Source of the DNA: Cylicocyclus nassatus
Lineage: Eukaryota > Nematoda > Chromadorea > Rhabditida > Strongylidae
NCBI GenBank assembly: GCA_958299035.1
Contig: CATQJL010000223.1
Coordinates: forward strand, 11,025,753 to 11,089,752
DNA length: 64,000 bases
Direction: 5' to 3'
The notes beneath the pieces are model-generated. The model was not told the DNA's origin, ran no database searches, and was given only the letters and a program-made list of their open reading frames with translations. Made by a program: the position numbers and the translations under genes. Below, piece after piece: positions 1-11,300 of this stretch (position 1 is its first letter; each line of letters starts with the position of its first letter).

Positions 1-2931
1 TTTCGGAAAGCCCGCTCCCCAACAATTTTCGTAACTAACGCCACTCCTTCTTTAGAAAGGACTATCTTCTCCCTTTAACCCCCCCCCCCCAAAGAAAAAG
101 AAATTCTTCTCCGACCGCCACTGATGGAAACGGGGTTCTTCTCGTTGCTTTGATGTATGCTCTTGCTCTGTTTCCTTTTCCTTCATTTATTTTCCATCTT
201 CGCCATTGTTTCATTATGTGTGACCAAATGATTGATTGTTAGGTGACGAATGCTTTCTTCCTTGGTCATCAATGTGAAAAAGTCTACAAAAGCCTACTTT
301 TTTCTAAACTGAAACCAAAAAGAACAAAAAATTCTCTAAGTTCTCCTAATCTTCGCATAGTTCACTTTTATCATAGGTCAACCATGTGCTCAGCGATATC
401 TCTTGCATCTATACTAAATCGAATTCCTACATACTGCGATTAGATTCAGCAGTAGGGGAGGGATTTGTACTTTGAATAAACTCTAATTAGCACTTGCAGC
501 AATACTCGCAATTTTGCAGAAATTAAGCCACGCTGATTAGGATCTTGCACTTTGCAGCAGCTCGTGTTGATGTAGCTGCTATAAAATGACATTTTTTTGA
601 GAACTGTACTAGTATGAGCCAGCATTTTTTATTTCACCTATTACTATTGCTGTGAAGCATCTCTCATACTGTATTCAAAACTAAAAAAGGTGAGTTTACT
701 ATAGCTTACGGTAAGACAATGGAAAGCAGAAGTAAAAAATAATGCTGGTAAACTAGAAAAAAATAGAAACGTAAAAAATTAGTAACATAAGCCACACCAA
801 GCTATTTTTTAAAGTGAATTGAATGGTCAAACTCTAAGTCCCAAAATTCATGTGTTTACAAATTCCTTTACACAATTTTGCAATATTTTCGTCGTTAAGG
901 AGTCCTTTTGTGGATCTATCACGTATATGACCGAATAATAAGCAATCAATCAGTGTATGTACAAAATATATTGATATTCCAGGTTTCTTTGAAGACTAGT
1001 TTTCAAACAATTTTTCCTACCTGAGCAATTAAAAGGATCTAGAAAACCAAGCTAATACAGTGTCTGTTTACCCAAAAATACATGCATTGCCATTTTCTTC
1101 CTTCAAAAAAATTTCTGCGGCTTGCTCTATTTATGCTTGTCATCCTAGAGATTCCTATGTAAATTCTCCAATTGCGCGTTTTGCGAGAATGGAATGCATA
1201 CAACTGTGATCTGGTTGTATGGACCATTTTTTTGTGCACATTCTTTATTTACACAGCCATTCCGGGCGCATTCCGATAGAATTCATATTTACCAGGTGGG
1301 ATACAGGCAGAAGTAAGAGAGGAGTGGTGACAGAGGGGTAGGTAATAATCGAAAGTCCTGAGAAGAAACACTAGGGACGCAGTTTCTCGAACCGCTAGTA
1401 CTTTATCGCAACATTTTCAAGGACATCTATCACTCACTTTCGCGCAAGTATTTTAGTTTTCCTCGCAAACACAAGATTTTTCGAAGCAAATTTTCTTCCG
1501 CCTCTTGCCCCTTTCTGCGAAAAATTTGCAATCAAGTGTCTACCTCATAAATGAAGGAAGTCACTCGCATCTGCAAAATCCTTTGGAATGGCAGTGTAAA
1601 AAACAAAACCGTAGCCAAACTCATCTTGCAGAACTATGTTCTAATTCGATTAGCGACTTTTACAGCAGACTGCTTAACATGGTAAAAAGTCAGTTCATGA
1701 AAACTGACATCTGTATTTACCTAATGCTCTTGTTCATCCTCTCAGGCAAACTATAGGCTTTTTAAAACGGGAAGTGCTCCAGATTATTTGCGTGAATGAG
1801 GAGAAGACAAGTATTTGTTTTGTTTTCTTTTTTGGTTCACGAAGATTCGATTCTTTGAGGACACTAATTAACAATTGACAGCAAGTTCCTCGTTGAGGGT
1901 AAATATGAGAGAACGTTTACCTAGCACCGAACATATGATGGTAAGAATAAGTGAAAAGCCCGGATTTGACACTGAGGACAGGGCTCAGCACGAGGTGGGC
2001 TTTCCAAAAATGCAAAAACGAAGTTCCTTTGACTTCGGCAAAATTTTACGATGTCCCCTACCCTAAGCCCTAAACGTAGAAACCCTCGAACAACGAAACG
2101 TCGACTAAAAAACGTCGCAATTTTTGACATTTCGGCTAAAGAGACAATACCCCTTTGCTTTTTGTCCCAAAAACGATATCCAGTTTGCTTATAAGCCATC
2201 TGTGCTGAGCCTTGATTGAGATTCTCTTCAAACCAATCGCCTCTTCCTTCCATTTTTGGCCATGTTTGTGCCCTTGACAGTTATATCACTGCGCCCCAGT
2301 TTCTTCGCAATATGCTGAAGAAGTGAAGAATATAGGTGAAAGTCGAACACCATTTGTTCAGACAAAAAAGATGACGACTTAACAGATAAAACACGATATT
2401 TCGAATATTGTGCGTCGAAAAATTAGGGTATGTATTCTCCCGCTCTCAATGACACTCAAAAATAGCGGCACCTTTCCAATATTTCCGAGGAAGAATCAAG
2501 TAGAATGTTTGCTTGACGAATGCTAGGAAATGAAAAAAACTCTGGACATTGGCGTAAATGTTGTAAAATTTCCATTACCCGTTCAAGAATTTTGCTATAA
2601 AAACTAGTATTATATGGAGCATTGACGCAAAATTGTAAGAGGGCAAAAAGGAAAGCCCATCTTGTCGTAAAATGTGCACTTTTGCGTCGGTAATCCAGCC
2701 GTATCCGTATTTGCAGAAGAGTTTTTGGTAAAATGTCATGTTATGCGCGGAAAAATTCAGCTAGAAGTGTACACATGTCAAAAAAAGTACCACGACACGA
2801 AAACGTCACAGGGAAAGTCTGTTCACATGATGCTAATATCAACAGTTTATTGTTTTAACAATGAATTTCGCAATATTCGACAGGCTGATGGCTCTGTTTT
2901 TTTTTCTGACGGAAGCTATCGTTCATACTCA
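1..2931. other. No gene recognised; AT-rich intergenic DNA
   Basis: I see no convincing coding exon in this stretch on either strand. Open frames are short and lack family motifs. A run of twelve C lies at 79-90. The only longer minus-strand frame (1,921-2,253) has no recognisable domain, and I left it out. Confidence 0.5.
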
Positions 2932-3042
2932 GACTTTCGTTGCGTACCAGCGGCGTACCCAAATGGCTTTGCGTACCAGCGGCGTGCGCTTAGCGTACCA
3001 ACGGCGTTCCTTAATGCGCCCTACCCCGCGCGACAGCAAAAA

Positions 3043-3997
3043 ATGGCTAGGATGCTAGAACTGATGGAAAAGCCATCCTCGTCAGTGAATGATTATCCAG
3101 AAAGAACCTTAACTTTGATGAATTGTAGCAAGATCTGGCCTCTTGATGGCCCTTCCCCATTCGTGACGGTAGGTTCACACCCACCACTTCATCACTTTCC
3201 TCCTGGAACATCATCATCCTAATGCGGTGACAATTCAGCTTGAGTTGAACGACATGTGTGAAAGCTGGGCTCCGCGGAACAAGGACAATGTGCATCAACA
3301 GCTGACATCGTTGTTTCGTTACATTCTGATGCGCGTCAGTCGATGTGGCAAAGCTTGAGATACTAGTTTCATACATTTATTTCAGGTCACCGTGAAGCCG
3401 GAGGCAATCCAGAAGTATGCAGCAAGAGTGGACGGGACAAGTGGCAGAAATGGGAGCTTGGAAACTTTGCCTGAAGAAGTGGAAGAAAGGCTCAAAGACT
3501 TCGCTGAAGACATGCTCGGCCTCGGCCATGACGAACTGTTCCCAGGAAGAGTTAAGGACCTCAAAGAAACTGAGTTAGTCACCCAAAGTAAGTAAACATT
3601 ATAGATACAACTTTGTCATTGTAGGTTCTTCAAGAGTCTCGGTTCGACTGAGAAAGAGAGATGCGAGTATCTAAAAGACCTTACTCGTGAGCGTCGAGAG
3701 TGGAGACCCATCTACTTCAGATGTCTACAACTAGCATTGTGAGTTTGATAGGAATTTTGATCCTTGACAGCTAAAACTATTTTCTAGGCGCGACGTGAGA
3801 GCCTACAAGTATGACACGGCCACAAAAAAATGGATAAAACACAACGTTAGTCATTTAGGATAACTGAGTAGCCCATCCAACTTTCATTTTTTCAGCGACA
3901 ATCGAAAAGATCGGGCGCTGATCTGGAAGAGGGAGATGCCCCACCTACCAGAAGGAGAACGGACAAAAATGATTATTACGAGGCTGAAACATTGTGA
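3043..3997 (+). CDS. Spliced gene, protein of unknown function (201 aa)
   Basis: I do not recognise this protein. A five-exon model reads cleanly: 3,043-3,168, 3,386-3,591, 3,625-3,738, 3,788-3,845 and 3,896-3,997. All splice sites are GT/AG and all phases agree, giving 201 residues ending at TGA 3,995-3,997. The second intron is very short (33 bp). The product is hydrophilic. It has an acidic helix-like middle (LPEEVEERLKDFAEDMLGLG), a charged R/E/W-rich stretch in exon 3, and a basic C-terminal tail in exon 5. There is no signal peptide or membrane segment. The first ATG in frame is 3,043, but the frame is open further upstream into the GCGTACCAGCGGCGT repeats, so a 5' exon could be missing. 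AATAAATAAA near 4,219 is a plausible polyadenylation signal. The gene lies within an inverted-repeat-bounded interval, so it could be cargo of a mobile element. Confidence 0.6.
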
Positions 3998-4420
3998 ATT
4001 TTCATGTGGTAATCACTTTGTACATTATTTTTTGTGTGTTTGTTACTTGTTACTTGTTGATATTTATAGAGTTTATTATTATTGTGAACCCACCCTGTGA
4101 TGTTCCGTATTTGTGATATTTGTTGGTGCTATTTGAACCCCGTGTGCTTTATTGATGATGCCGATACTCATCCTTTCCAATTCCAATCCTTTCCTGATTA
4201 TGCCATAGTCCTGTAGAATAAATAAACATATTATCTTTATCTATGCCATATGAGAAACTGATACGAAAGAATACGAAATGCACATCGAATCAAGAAAAAA
4301 TGACAAACGAAAAGCAAAGGGACTGAGGAAAGCAAAATAAGGGCGAAATAGCACCATTTATCAAAATATCAGTTGATTGATAGTGTTATCAATCTGCCGG
4401 GACTGCAAATTCGCCTGAAA

Positions 4421-4515
4421 TTGCGTACCAGCGGCGTATCCTATTTGCGTACCAGCGGCGTATCCTATTTGCGTACCAGCGGCGTATCCTATTTGCGTAC
4501 CAGCGGCGTACCATT
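4421..4515 (+). repeat. 24-bp tandem repeat, four copies
   Basis: Units begin near 4,421, 4,445, 4,469 and 4,493. Each carries TTGCGTACCAGCGGCGTATC, and the last unit diverges at its 3' end. The same core occurs around 2,941-3,010 and inverted at 4,603-4,617. Confidence 0.85.
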
Positions 4516-5010
4516 CTCCTGCCAGCGGAGTACCTTAGCGTACCAGCGGCGTGCGTCTACCCTACCAGCGGCGTTCTCGTGCTGCGCTCAGAGGATAGTC
4601 GAACGCCGCTGGTACGCAACGAAAGTCGGAGTAGCATGTTGATCAAATAGCAGAGGCAGAGAAACTCTGTTCGATTCATTTGCTTCGCTAAAAATTCGGG
4701 ATCGCAGAAAATCCAGCGAAAAATGAGATTATCCTCTTTATCACTGGTGTTAAGAAAATGATCTGTGTCTTTGAGAGGCTCAACGCATGCTTCAAGCATC
4801 AGGTGCTTACGATATCTCTAACTGTACATTCTGTAAACACACACAGTATAACAGCTGTCTAATGTTGACGCGGAAGTGTTGCGCTGTACATTCCAGTCTC
4901 TCAAATTACTTTCAAAACTTGCGCCATTGTGTGACACTGTCTGCAAACTATAAATTAGACAGCCAATTTGGCAAAACTTAGGGGCAGTGTGACCTACAGT
5001 CTAGTACATT

Positions 5011-5065
5011 TGACTGTAATATAGTGCCCCTGCAATGTTGACTGTAATATAGTGCCCCTGCAATG
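5011..5065 (+). repeat. 28-bp direct tandem duplication
   Basis: Two adjacent copies of a 28-bp unit beginning TGACTGTAATATAGTGCCCC, at 5,011-5,038 and 5,039-5,065. They are essentially identical, so the duplication is recent. Confidence 0.85.
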
Positions 5066-7205
5066 ACGACAACTTTTGCGCGGGAATTAATGCCATGCTC
5101 ATAAGTGCCAATGACTTGCTCGCAATCTGCGCGCGAAAAAGGCCCGTAGAGCCTCATTGGCATCGCTTACGAGCAAATGTTGTCAGCGACACAAGAACAT
5201 TATAATCACCAATTCGACATGCTATACAACGGTGTAACAGTACTAAATGCTAGTTTCTCGGAGAATTTTTTTCAAATATTTTCTGACATTTGTGCGCCAA
5301 CGGTGATACAGGTGGTTGTGTTGCAGGGAGACAGATGCTCCTAAGAATTACTTTTAAGCAAAAAAATATTTCTAACTTTTGTTTACGCTAGTTCTTGTGA
5401 AGCTATATTTTGAATTAGTCGATTTTTCTAGAATGACTTCGCAGTAATACGTAACGCAAAACTTTTATCTGCAAGCTCCAAATTGCCCTCAGTGCTTTTT
5501 TTCTTTCCTCCACCTCTCAAAAAAATGCTGCACGAAAGTGGAAATGACCTCTACAAATTTTGCATTTGGAAGCTTGCTTCCAGAAAAATCTATGCATTGT
5601 TACATGGAACAATTTTCTTGAATTATTTTGGTGCGATTGCAGTCTATATGACAGATTTAATTCTGGAAATCGATACTTAACTTCATGAAAAATGCTCACA
5701 ATGAAGGGAAGAGCCAGATGCATCCTTCTAAGAAGAGGCTTTGACCCACGATTAGGTTTTCAAGTATAGGCCGGTCATCACATGCAGAGACTGGACGCAT
5801 TTGCGTCTAAGAATGGCAGTGCGTGTTTAGAGGAGACGGCAGACGGTAAAAGAAGTGGGAGTGCGTTTAATCGAAGACTCGCCGACAGTGTCTGAATGGC
5901 GTCCTGCCTGTGCGCGAAATGGTTCGCCTATATAAATGATGCAGAAATGGACCATGTTACGTTTAGAAATTCATAACTAATTAATTCAATCTGAGTTTCA
6001 TGAGGAATTCTTGCGAAAATCGTAAATCTGTCGAACCGGTGCAGGCTTGTTGCCAACTATAAGTTTTCTTTTTTGATCAACATAGAACGATTTTTTACGA
6101 GAAGGTACATGATTTGAAGGGTTCTGTACATTTTTTTCCTCATTTTATCTCATATGCATCCTCTCTATCAAAAAGCGAAGTCTCGTTGAGACAAATGAGC
6201 AACTGCAGAATTTGAGCACGACGCAAGCAGTTATCTTGCAAATCAAATTTTGTATAAACAGCTTTTCTTCGCTTTCGCTGTATTTAGACAGCACACATTA
6301 GTTCCACAATGTGCCGTTTCGTGTCAAAAAACATTCCAGCAAATTCTGAAGAATTCTCGCAATCAAAATCTAGCCACTGTATGCATTGCACTTTAGTGCA
6401 CCATGATGATCCTGCTATTTACACAGGAAGTGTAAATAACTTTAGCATTTTAACTCTAGCTTGTTCGCGCACTTTACAGATCCACTTAGACGACCCACTT
6501 GTGAGTCAAGCACTCTTACTTGATCAATTCAAGGTCTCTCAAGAAACTGGATTCTAAATCTCTGAGAAAAAGACCTACCCTTTTTGCAAGTTCCTCGCTT
6601 CAAGACTCTTATTGTTAGCTACTTTACATGGCTCAAAAAGTGAATTTTTCGACAAACTCATTTAGAGGATAAAGGTCTGTCCGATCAGGTCTTGAAAATC
6701 AGATGGATTTCAGAAAACTTTAAGAGCAACTGGATTTCACATGGCTTGAAGACGCTAACTCCACGGAATATATAAGGGTTATAAAGGTGTTATAAGGGGT
6801 TCTCTTTATAAGGGTTTGTATAGCAGTTTAGACGGCGTGGACAGTTTTTGAAGAAACTCTAGATTACTATCCCTACGTGTATGTGGCGTAACTTTCGAAT
6901 AAAGGTCCGCCGTAACGAAAAATGAGATTTATTTTGAGATAGATTAGCAATTCTATATTTAGTGACAAACTTTCTAGCCCTTTCAAAGTGTTTTTAGGGC
7001 AATATTCTATTTCGATGCTGCAAAACCCCCTGCAAATTTCTTACCGTAAACCTACCGTAACAAAGAATCAGCAATTTTGCGTCAGCGATATACTCGGCGT
7101 CTTAAAAAACTTGGCTGATCTCATTTGGGCAATTTTACTTGAACTACCTATTTGAATTACGATTTCTGCGACGCGGTCGTGGAAGACTACTCTTTATCAG
7201 AGCTC
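5066..7205. other. Intergenic, no gene recognised
   Basis: I see no supported gene. A short dispersed repeat at about 5,764-5,800 (containing CAGAGACTGGACGC) recurs near 7,980-8,020. The remainder is AT-rich and non-coding in appearance. Confidence 0.45.
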
Positions 7206-7513
7206 AAAGGCAGTGGATCAGAGGTATGGACCCTTCTCGGATTTTGGTGGATTTAGGAAGTAGACTCCCCCAGTACAGTGTAGCTCAAACCCCATTTGCC
7301 AATTCATGCGCTAAGTCCTGGAAAATGCGCTTTAAAACTCCACTAGCCCCGCCCCTTTCCATTGAGTGGGCGGGGCTGGTGGAGATTTGAAGCGCATTTT
7401 TCAGGACTTAGCGCATGAATTGGCAAATGGGGTTTGGGCTACACTGTACTTGAGGAGTCTACTACCTAAATCCACCAAAATCCGAGAAGGGTCCATTCTG
7501 ATCCACTGCCTTT
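7206..7513. mobile_element. Foldback (MITE-like) element, about 308 bp
   Basis: The two halves are near-perfect inverted copies. The left arm starts AAAGGCAGTGGAT at 7,206 and the right arm ends ATCCACTGCCTTT at 7,513; the short centre lies around 7,355-7,370. The whole element would fold into one long hairpin. It has no coding capacity. I could not define a target duplication. Confidence 0.8.
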
Positions 7514-8364
7514 AAAATTGCATTATCCATCGTTGACTTAGTCATTCTCAATTATTAGATTAATGAACAAATGCCTCATCTTGTTGACAGAAAGTTATGA
7601 GCAATCTGTCATCAAATCTCATTTGTCTCTATAATTCTTTTTAGTTGTTATCATCGATTGGACAGACTGATTTCTCATCTTTGTGTTTGACATCGCCGTC
7701 TAAGCCTTTTAGACTTTGTCCGATGTTACCTTGACCAAGTGTAATGTTATGACTTTACGAGACTAATAGCCGTCTCACTTCACCGCAGATAAGGTGTTAT
7801 TTCAACCAAAGGTTGCGATAGGCTGGAGTGCATGATCCTTTTGTTTGAGCGGGAGATTATATATGATAAGCTCTTCAGCGCTGTATCAATGCAGCATAGT
7901 CTTGTCTTCTCCTACAACTCATTATTTCCCGCATTCTTCCATTGGCTTAAATAACTTTATTTCCTCCAATATACTCAGTCTATAGGCGAGTCATCGCACG
8001 CAGAGACTGGACGCCATTACGTTCAAGTAAGGAATAGGGTCGCTTGATTCCATATATGAAACCATCGCAATGTTTTTTCATAATTTAAGCAGATATAACG
8101 TAACGGCGGATCTCCGTTACTCTTCGTAAACTGGACTGATCCATTTAGAAAGCTCTGCGAACCAAAAAATTATGTAGTGAAGTCAGCATGCATGCAAATC
8201 TTGTTAGACAAATTTTTTGATTTTCTTTTGAAAAATTTGAACCCTATTTCACAGTGTCGCTATATGCTGCGAATTCCTACCGTGGTATTAGCAACCGTGA
8301 CATTACAGTAATAGTCGGTAATTCGCTCCATAATAAACCTAAGTTAAAGCCAGTTCTACAAAAT

Positions 8365-8784
8365 GGTATCGTCGTCTCCCCGGCGTACGTTGGGCGGAGC
8401 TTTTGCGGACATTTCAACACGTGGGTGGGGGAACGAAAGCCGCCAGGTCCAGCCGCCTCCGCGGACTGCTGGTCCTGGAACGACATGCAACAACGCTGCG
8501 AAAGGACCAGCTGGCCGCGAAAGGCGGCTGGACCTGGCGGCTTTCGTTCCCCCACCCTCAACACGTTGGTGAACTTGTTAACCCTTTAGCCTCTACTGCA
8601 AGGCATTGTTTTTTTTTTGTGATCACTCGCTACCTACTCTGCCACGTGTGACAACAGCGTATATACGTGGCAAATTAGAGAGTACAAAGATCCATACTTT
8701 GCACTAGAGGCTTGACAAGTCCGCCAACGTGTTCAAATGTCCGCAAAGGCTCCGCCCAACGTACGCCGGGGAGACGACGATACC
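8365..8784. mobile_element. Outer foldback element (interrupted)
   Basis: The left arm begins GGTATCGTCGTCTCCCC at 8,365 and the right arm ends with its inverse at 8,784. The arms pair across about 100 bp if the insert at 8,423-8,559 is ignored. The middle is AT-rich and contains TTTTTTTTTTGTGATCACTC. No ORF of interest. Confidence 0.8.
8423..8559. mobile_element. Short inverted-repeat element nested in the outer foldback, 8-bp target duplication
   Basis: The element starts GGGTGGGGGAACGAAAGCC and ends with the inverse. It is flanked by direct CAACACGT at 8,415-8,422 and 8,560-8,567. Removing it together with one copy of CAACACGT restores pairing of the outer arms, which confirms a genuine insertion. 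An 8-bp duplication is typical of hAT-type transposition, but the family is otherwise unknown. Confidence 0.75.
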
Positions 8785-9010
8785 TGATCCACCCCAAAGA
8801 TTTTTGACAAGAGATTCATTGACAATCAAACAGTAGGCACATTTGTGGGACACCCTGTACATGTATTGCACTGCACTGTATTACTGGAACTCATTTGTTG
8901 CTTCCAAAATAACTTACAAACTGCTTGTGCAAGTGCACATCAAACGTGGGCGGCAACTATATTTGCCGTCGATTATCCGGTGCATAGGTAGGTGCCAGAG
9001 TAAGCGAATA

Positions 9011-9135
9011 TTTTGTTCAAGTTGGGGTCCCGCGCAGAACTGGCATCACTAATCATTGTGGCATAATGCCAACTTGGCGTAGTGCCACAATGATTAGTAA
9101 CGCCAGTTCTGCGCGGGACCCCAACTTGAACAAAA
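9011..9135. repeat. 125-bp palindromic foldback
   Basis: TTTTGTTCAAGTTGGGGTCC at 9,011 pairs with its inverse ending at 9,135. The arms are about 34 bp and very similar, and the loop has further internal symmetry (CACTAATCATTGTGG and its inverse). It interrupts the start of the neighbouring dispersed repeat. Confidence 0.8.
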
Positions 9136-9254
9136 GTGGAGTTTTGCAATTTCGCAACACGCTGGCTGTGTGCCAAGCACGCGGGGCGGAGCTTTTGTGA
9201 GGCGCGTGCTTGGCACTGTTTTGACCATTCCGGTCTTTCGTCAGCTTAGGAGAG
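9133..9254 (+). repeat. Dispersed 120-bp repeat R1, left copy
   Basis: Nearly identical to 13,198-13,318. It contains a hairpin with GTGCCAAGCACGCG and its inverse CGCGTGCTTGGCAC. A degraded third copy lies near 30,341-30,405. Confidence 0.8.
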
Positions 9255-9959
9255 GCACTGTTCATGCTCTGTCTCCTATTAGGAAGAAAAGAGGAGTTAT
9301 CGCTCGAGTATAGAAGCTAGGATACGCTGATTCATGGAGTGTACAAGTTCGTAGGCATGATGTCTTCCTCATACCTCTTGAGGTTTGTTTGTATTGGAAG
9401 AAATGCGGTCACCTTTGGTTCTTCTAGAACGATCATGTCGGAATGTTAATACTTACCAAAGTAGGGTACAAGTGATTGTGTTGCCATATACCTTTGTACA
9501 AATGTTCCTTATGCATAGACTTTCGGCGTGTTTGTGTAAGTTCTGGTTCAAATAGAGGAGGTCACCTCAAGCAGGAAGGTTTCTCGGCCTCGATTAGCGC
9601 TTTCGATCAGTGCTCCATAGCGATTTAATGTGGGACGTTACAGACTTACAGCTTTTCTCAGTGGCGACTTCCTAGATAGAAGTATGCTTGCTTCATAGTT
9701 GTTGTTGAGTCAGCTTCATAGACCTGCATGGACTTAATCGGCGGAATATCTGTCTGTCTAGCCAGACTACATACTATCTACACCGTCTCGCTCACCACAA
9801 GGATGCTAGCTGATATCATCAGATGTCGACCCAACCACGGGTAGCGGCTATGCTTAGTTGAGATAATCTCAATGCTGTATGTCGAGATGTTCCTCGGATC
9901 CATTCGGCGAATTTGATTGCGCGCCTGTATTAGTTCTGCGACCCTTCGTGTTGAAATGT

Positions 9960-11300
9960 AAGTTGGACTCAGGCTTTTTGAAGCCTAGCTGGTAGTGGAT
10001 CCTCTATCGAGGATAATGATCAACCATTTGGCCATTTGTAGAAGTTGAGAAACAACTGTGAACTTGAATAAGTCAATTTCCGTTTCTTGAAGCCGATATG
10101 TCCATGGATTCCGATCCAGGAGTTGGCGAGTGAGTTGAGGCTCCATGCGTTTACAAGTCTAGCCGGACGATGGCAAGTTAGTTACCGGCTTCTGAAACTG
10201 GTCTTGGATCTTGTTCCAGAAGGGGGTGGTACCGATACGACCTTACACGTTGACTTTGATGCCGGCTTCACGAAGCCTAGTGTTTCCGGATCCCGATCCA
10301 GAAATGAGGGTTGATTTGTTGTTTCTTATGTAAATGGAAATCTATCCTTGACGGCCAAAGTCACATGCTGGCTTGAAACAGTTTGTATCCGGTTTTGACT
10401 GGACTCAGTTATGGCTCGTGTTAGGAAATGTAACCATGATAAATAGAACTGATGCCGGTTTCGTAAAACCGAGGGTCCTGGATCTCGATCCAGAAGAGAG
10501 AGAGAGAGTTGATGCCGGCTTCCTGAAGCCGAGGTAGTCCTGGATCCCGATCCAGAGAAGAGAGTTGATGCCGGCTTCCTGAAGCCGAGGTAGTCCTGGA
10601 TCCCGATCCAGAGAAGAGAGTTGATGCCGGCTTCCTGAAGCCGAGGTAGTCCTGGATCCCGATCCAGAGAAGAGAGTTGATGCCGGCTTCCTGAAGCCGA
10701 GGTAGTCCTGGATCCTGATCCAGAGAGTTGATGCCGGCTTCCTGAAGCCGAGGTAGTCCTGGCTGATCCAAAGAAGAGAGTTGATGCCGGCTTCCTGAAG
10801 CCGAGGTGGTCCTGGATCCCGATCCAGAGAAGAGAGTTGACGCCGGCTTCCTGAAGCCGAGGTAGTCCTGGATCCTGGTCCAGAAAAGAGAGTTGATGCC
10901 GGCTTCCTGAAGCCGAGGTGATCCGAGATCCCAGTCCAGAAAAGGGAGTTGGTTGCTGAAGCCAGGGTAGTTCTGGATCCCAATCCAGAGAAGGGAGTTG
11001 GGCTTGGTGAAGCCAAGGTAGTCCTGGAGTCGATCCGGAGGAGAGAGTTGATGTCGGCTTCCTATAGCCGAGGTGGTCCTGGATCACGATTTAGATAAAA
11101 TAGTTGATATTGGCTTACGGAACTAGCTGGTCTTGGATCTCGATTCAGAGGAAAAGTTGATACCGGCTTTTGAAGCCATGGTGGTCCTGGATTTCGATCC
11201 AGAGGAGAGATCTGATGCTTCGTGAAGGCGAGTGGTGATCCCTATCCCGACGAGACAGTTGACTTTGGCTCACTAGTGGTCCTAGATCTCAATTCAGAGG
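9960..11300 (+). repeat. 56-bp hairpin-rich tandem array with decayed flanks
   Basis: The core of conserved units lies at 10,511-10,950. Unit starts are at 10,511, 10,567, 10,623, 10,679, 10,730, 10,783, 10,839 and 10,895. The usual period is 56 bp, with two shorter units of 51 and 53 bp. Each unit holds two short palindromes: CGGCTTC-CT-GAAGCCG, and CTGGATC-CC-GATCCAG. Diverged units extend left to about 9,960 and right to about 11,300, and many keep the palindromic arms although bases have changed. Long open frames on the minus strand across this array are by-products of the 56-bp repetition, because its reading frames shift unit by unit. Confidence 0.85.

Larger units (their letters stand above)
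2932..4627. mobile_element. Inverted-repeat-bounded unit carrying a gene (candidate DNA element)
   Basis: A 25-bp sequence at 2,932-2,956 (core GCGTACCAGCGGCGT, preceded by GACTTTCGTT) recurs as a perfect inverted copy at 4,603-4,627. Next to each end lie further direct copies of the core: three in 2,941-3,010, and a 24-bp-period run of four at 4,421-4,510 followed by degenerate copies to about 4,580. This looks like a terminal repeat plus subterminal repeats, as in many foldback or DNA transposons. The spliced gene at 3,043-3,997 lies inside. I found no target-site duplication outside the ends, so mobility is inference. The alternative is a dispersed satellite repeat that happens to flank the gene. 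Confidence 0.45.

Noticed and set aside
1921..2253. 110-codon minus-strand frame
   Set aside because: No domain recognised, no splice context, and a short frame in AT-rich DNA.
10511..10950. CRISPR-like array
   Set aside because: The units are contiguous with no unique spacers, and this is eukaryotic DNA.
10326..11087. Minus-strand frames of up to 253 codons with repeated peptide
   Set aside because: They run through the 56-bp array, where 56 is not a multiple of 3. Several frames stay open only because the unit lacks stops, and the peptides are by-products of the repeat.
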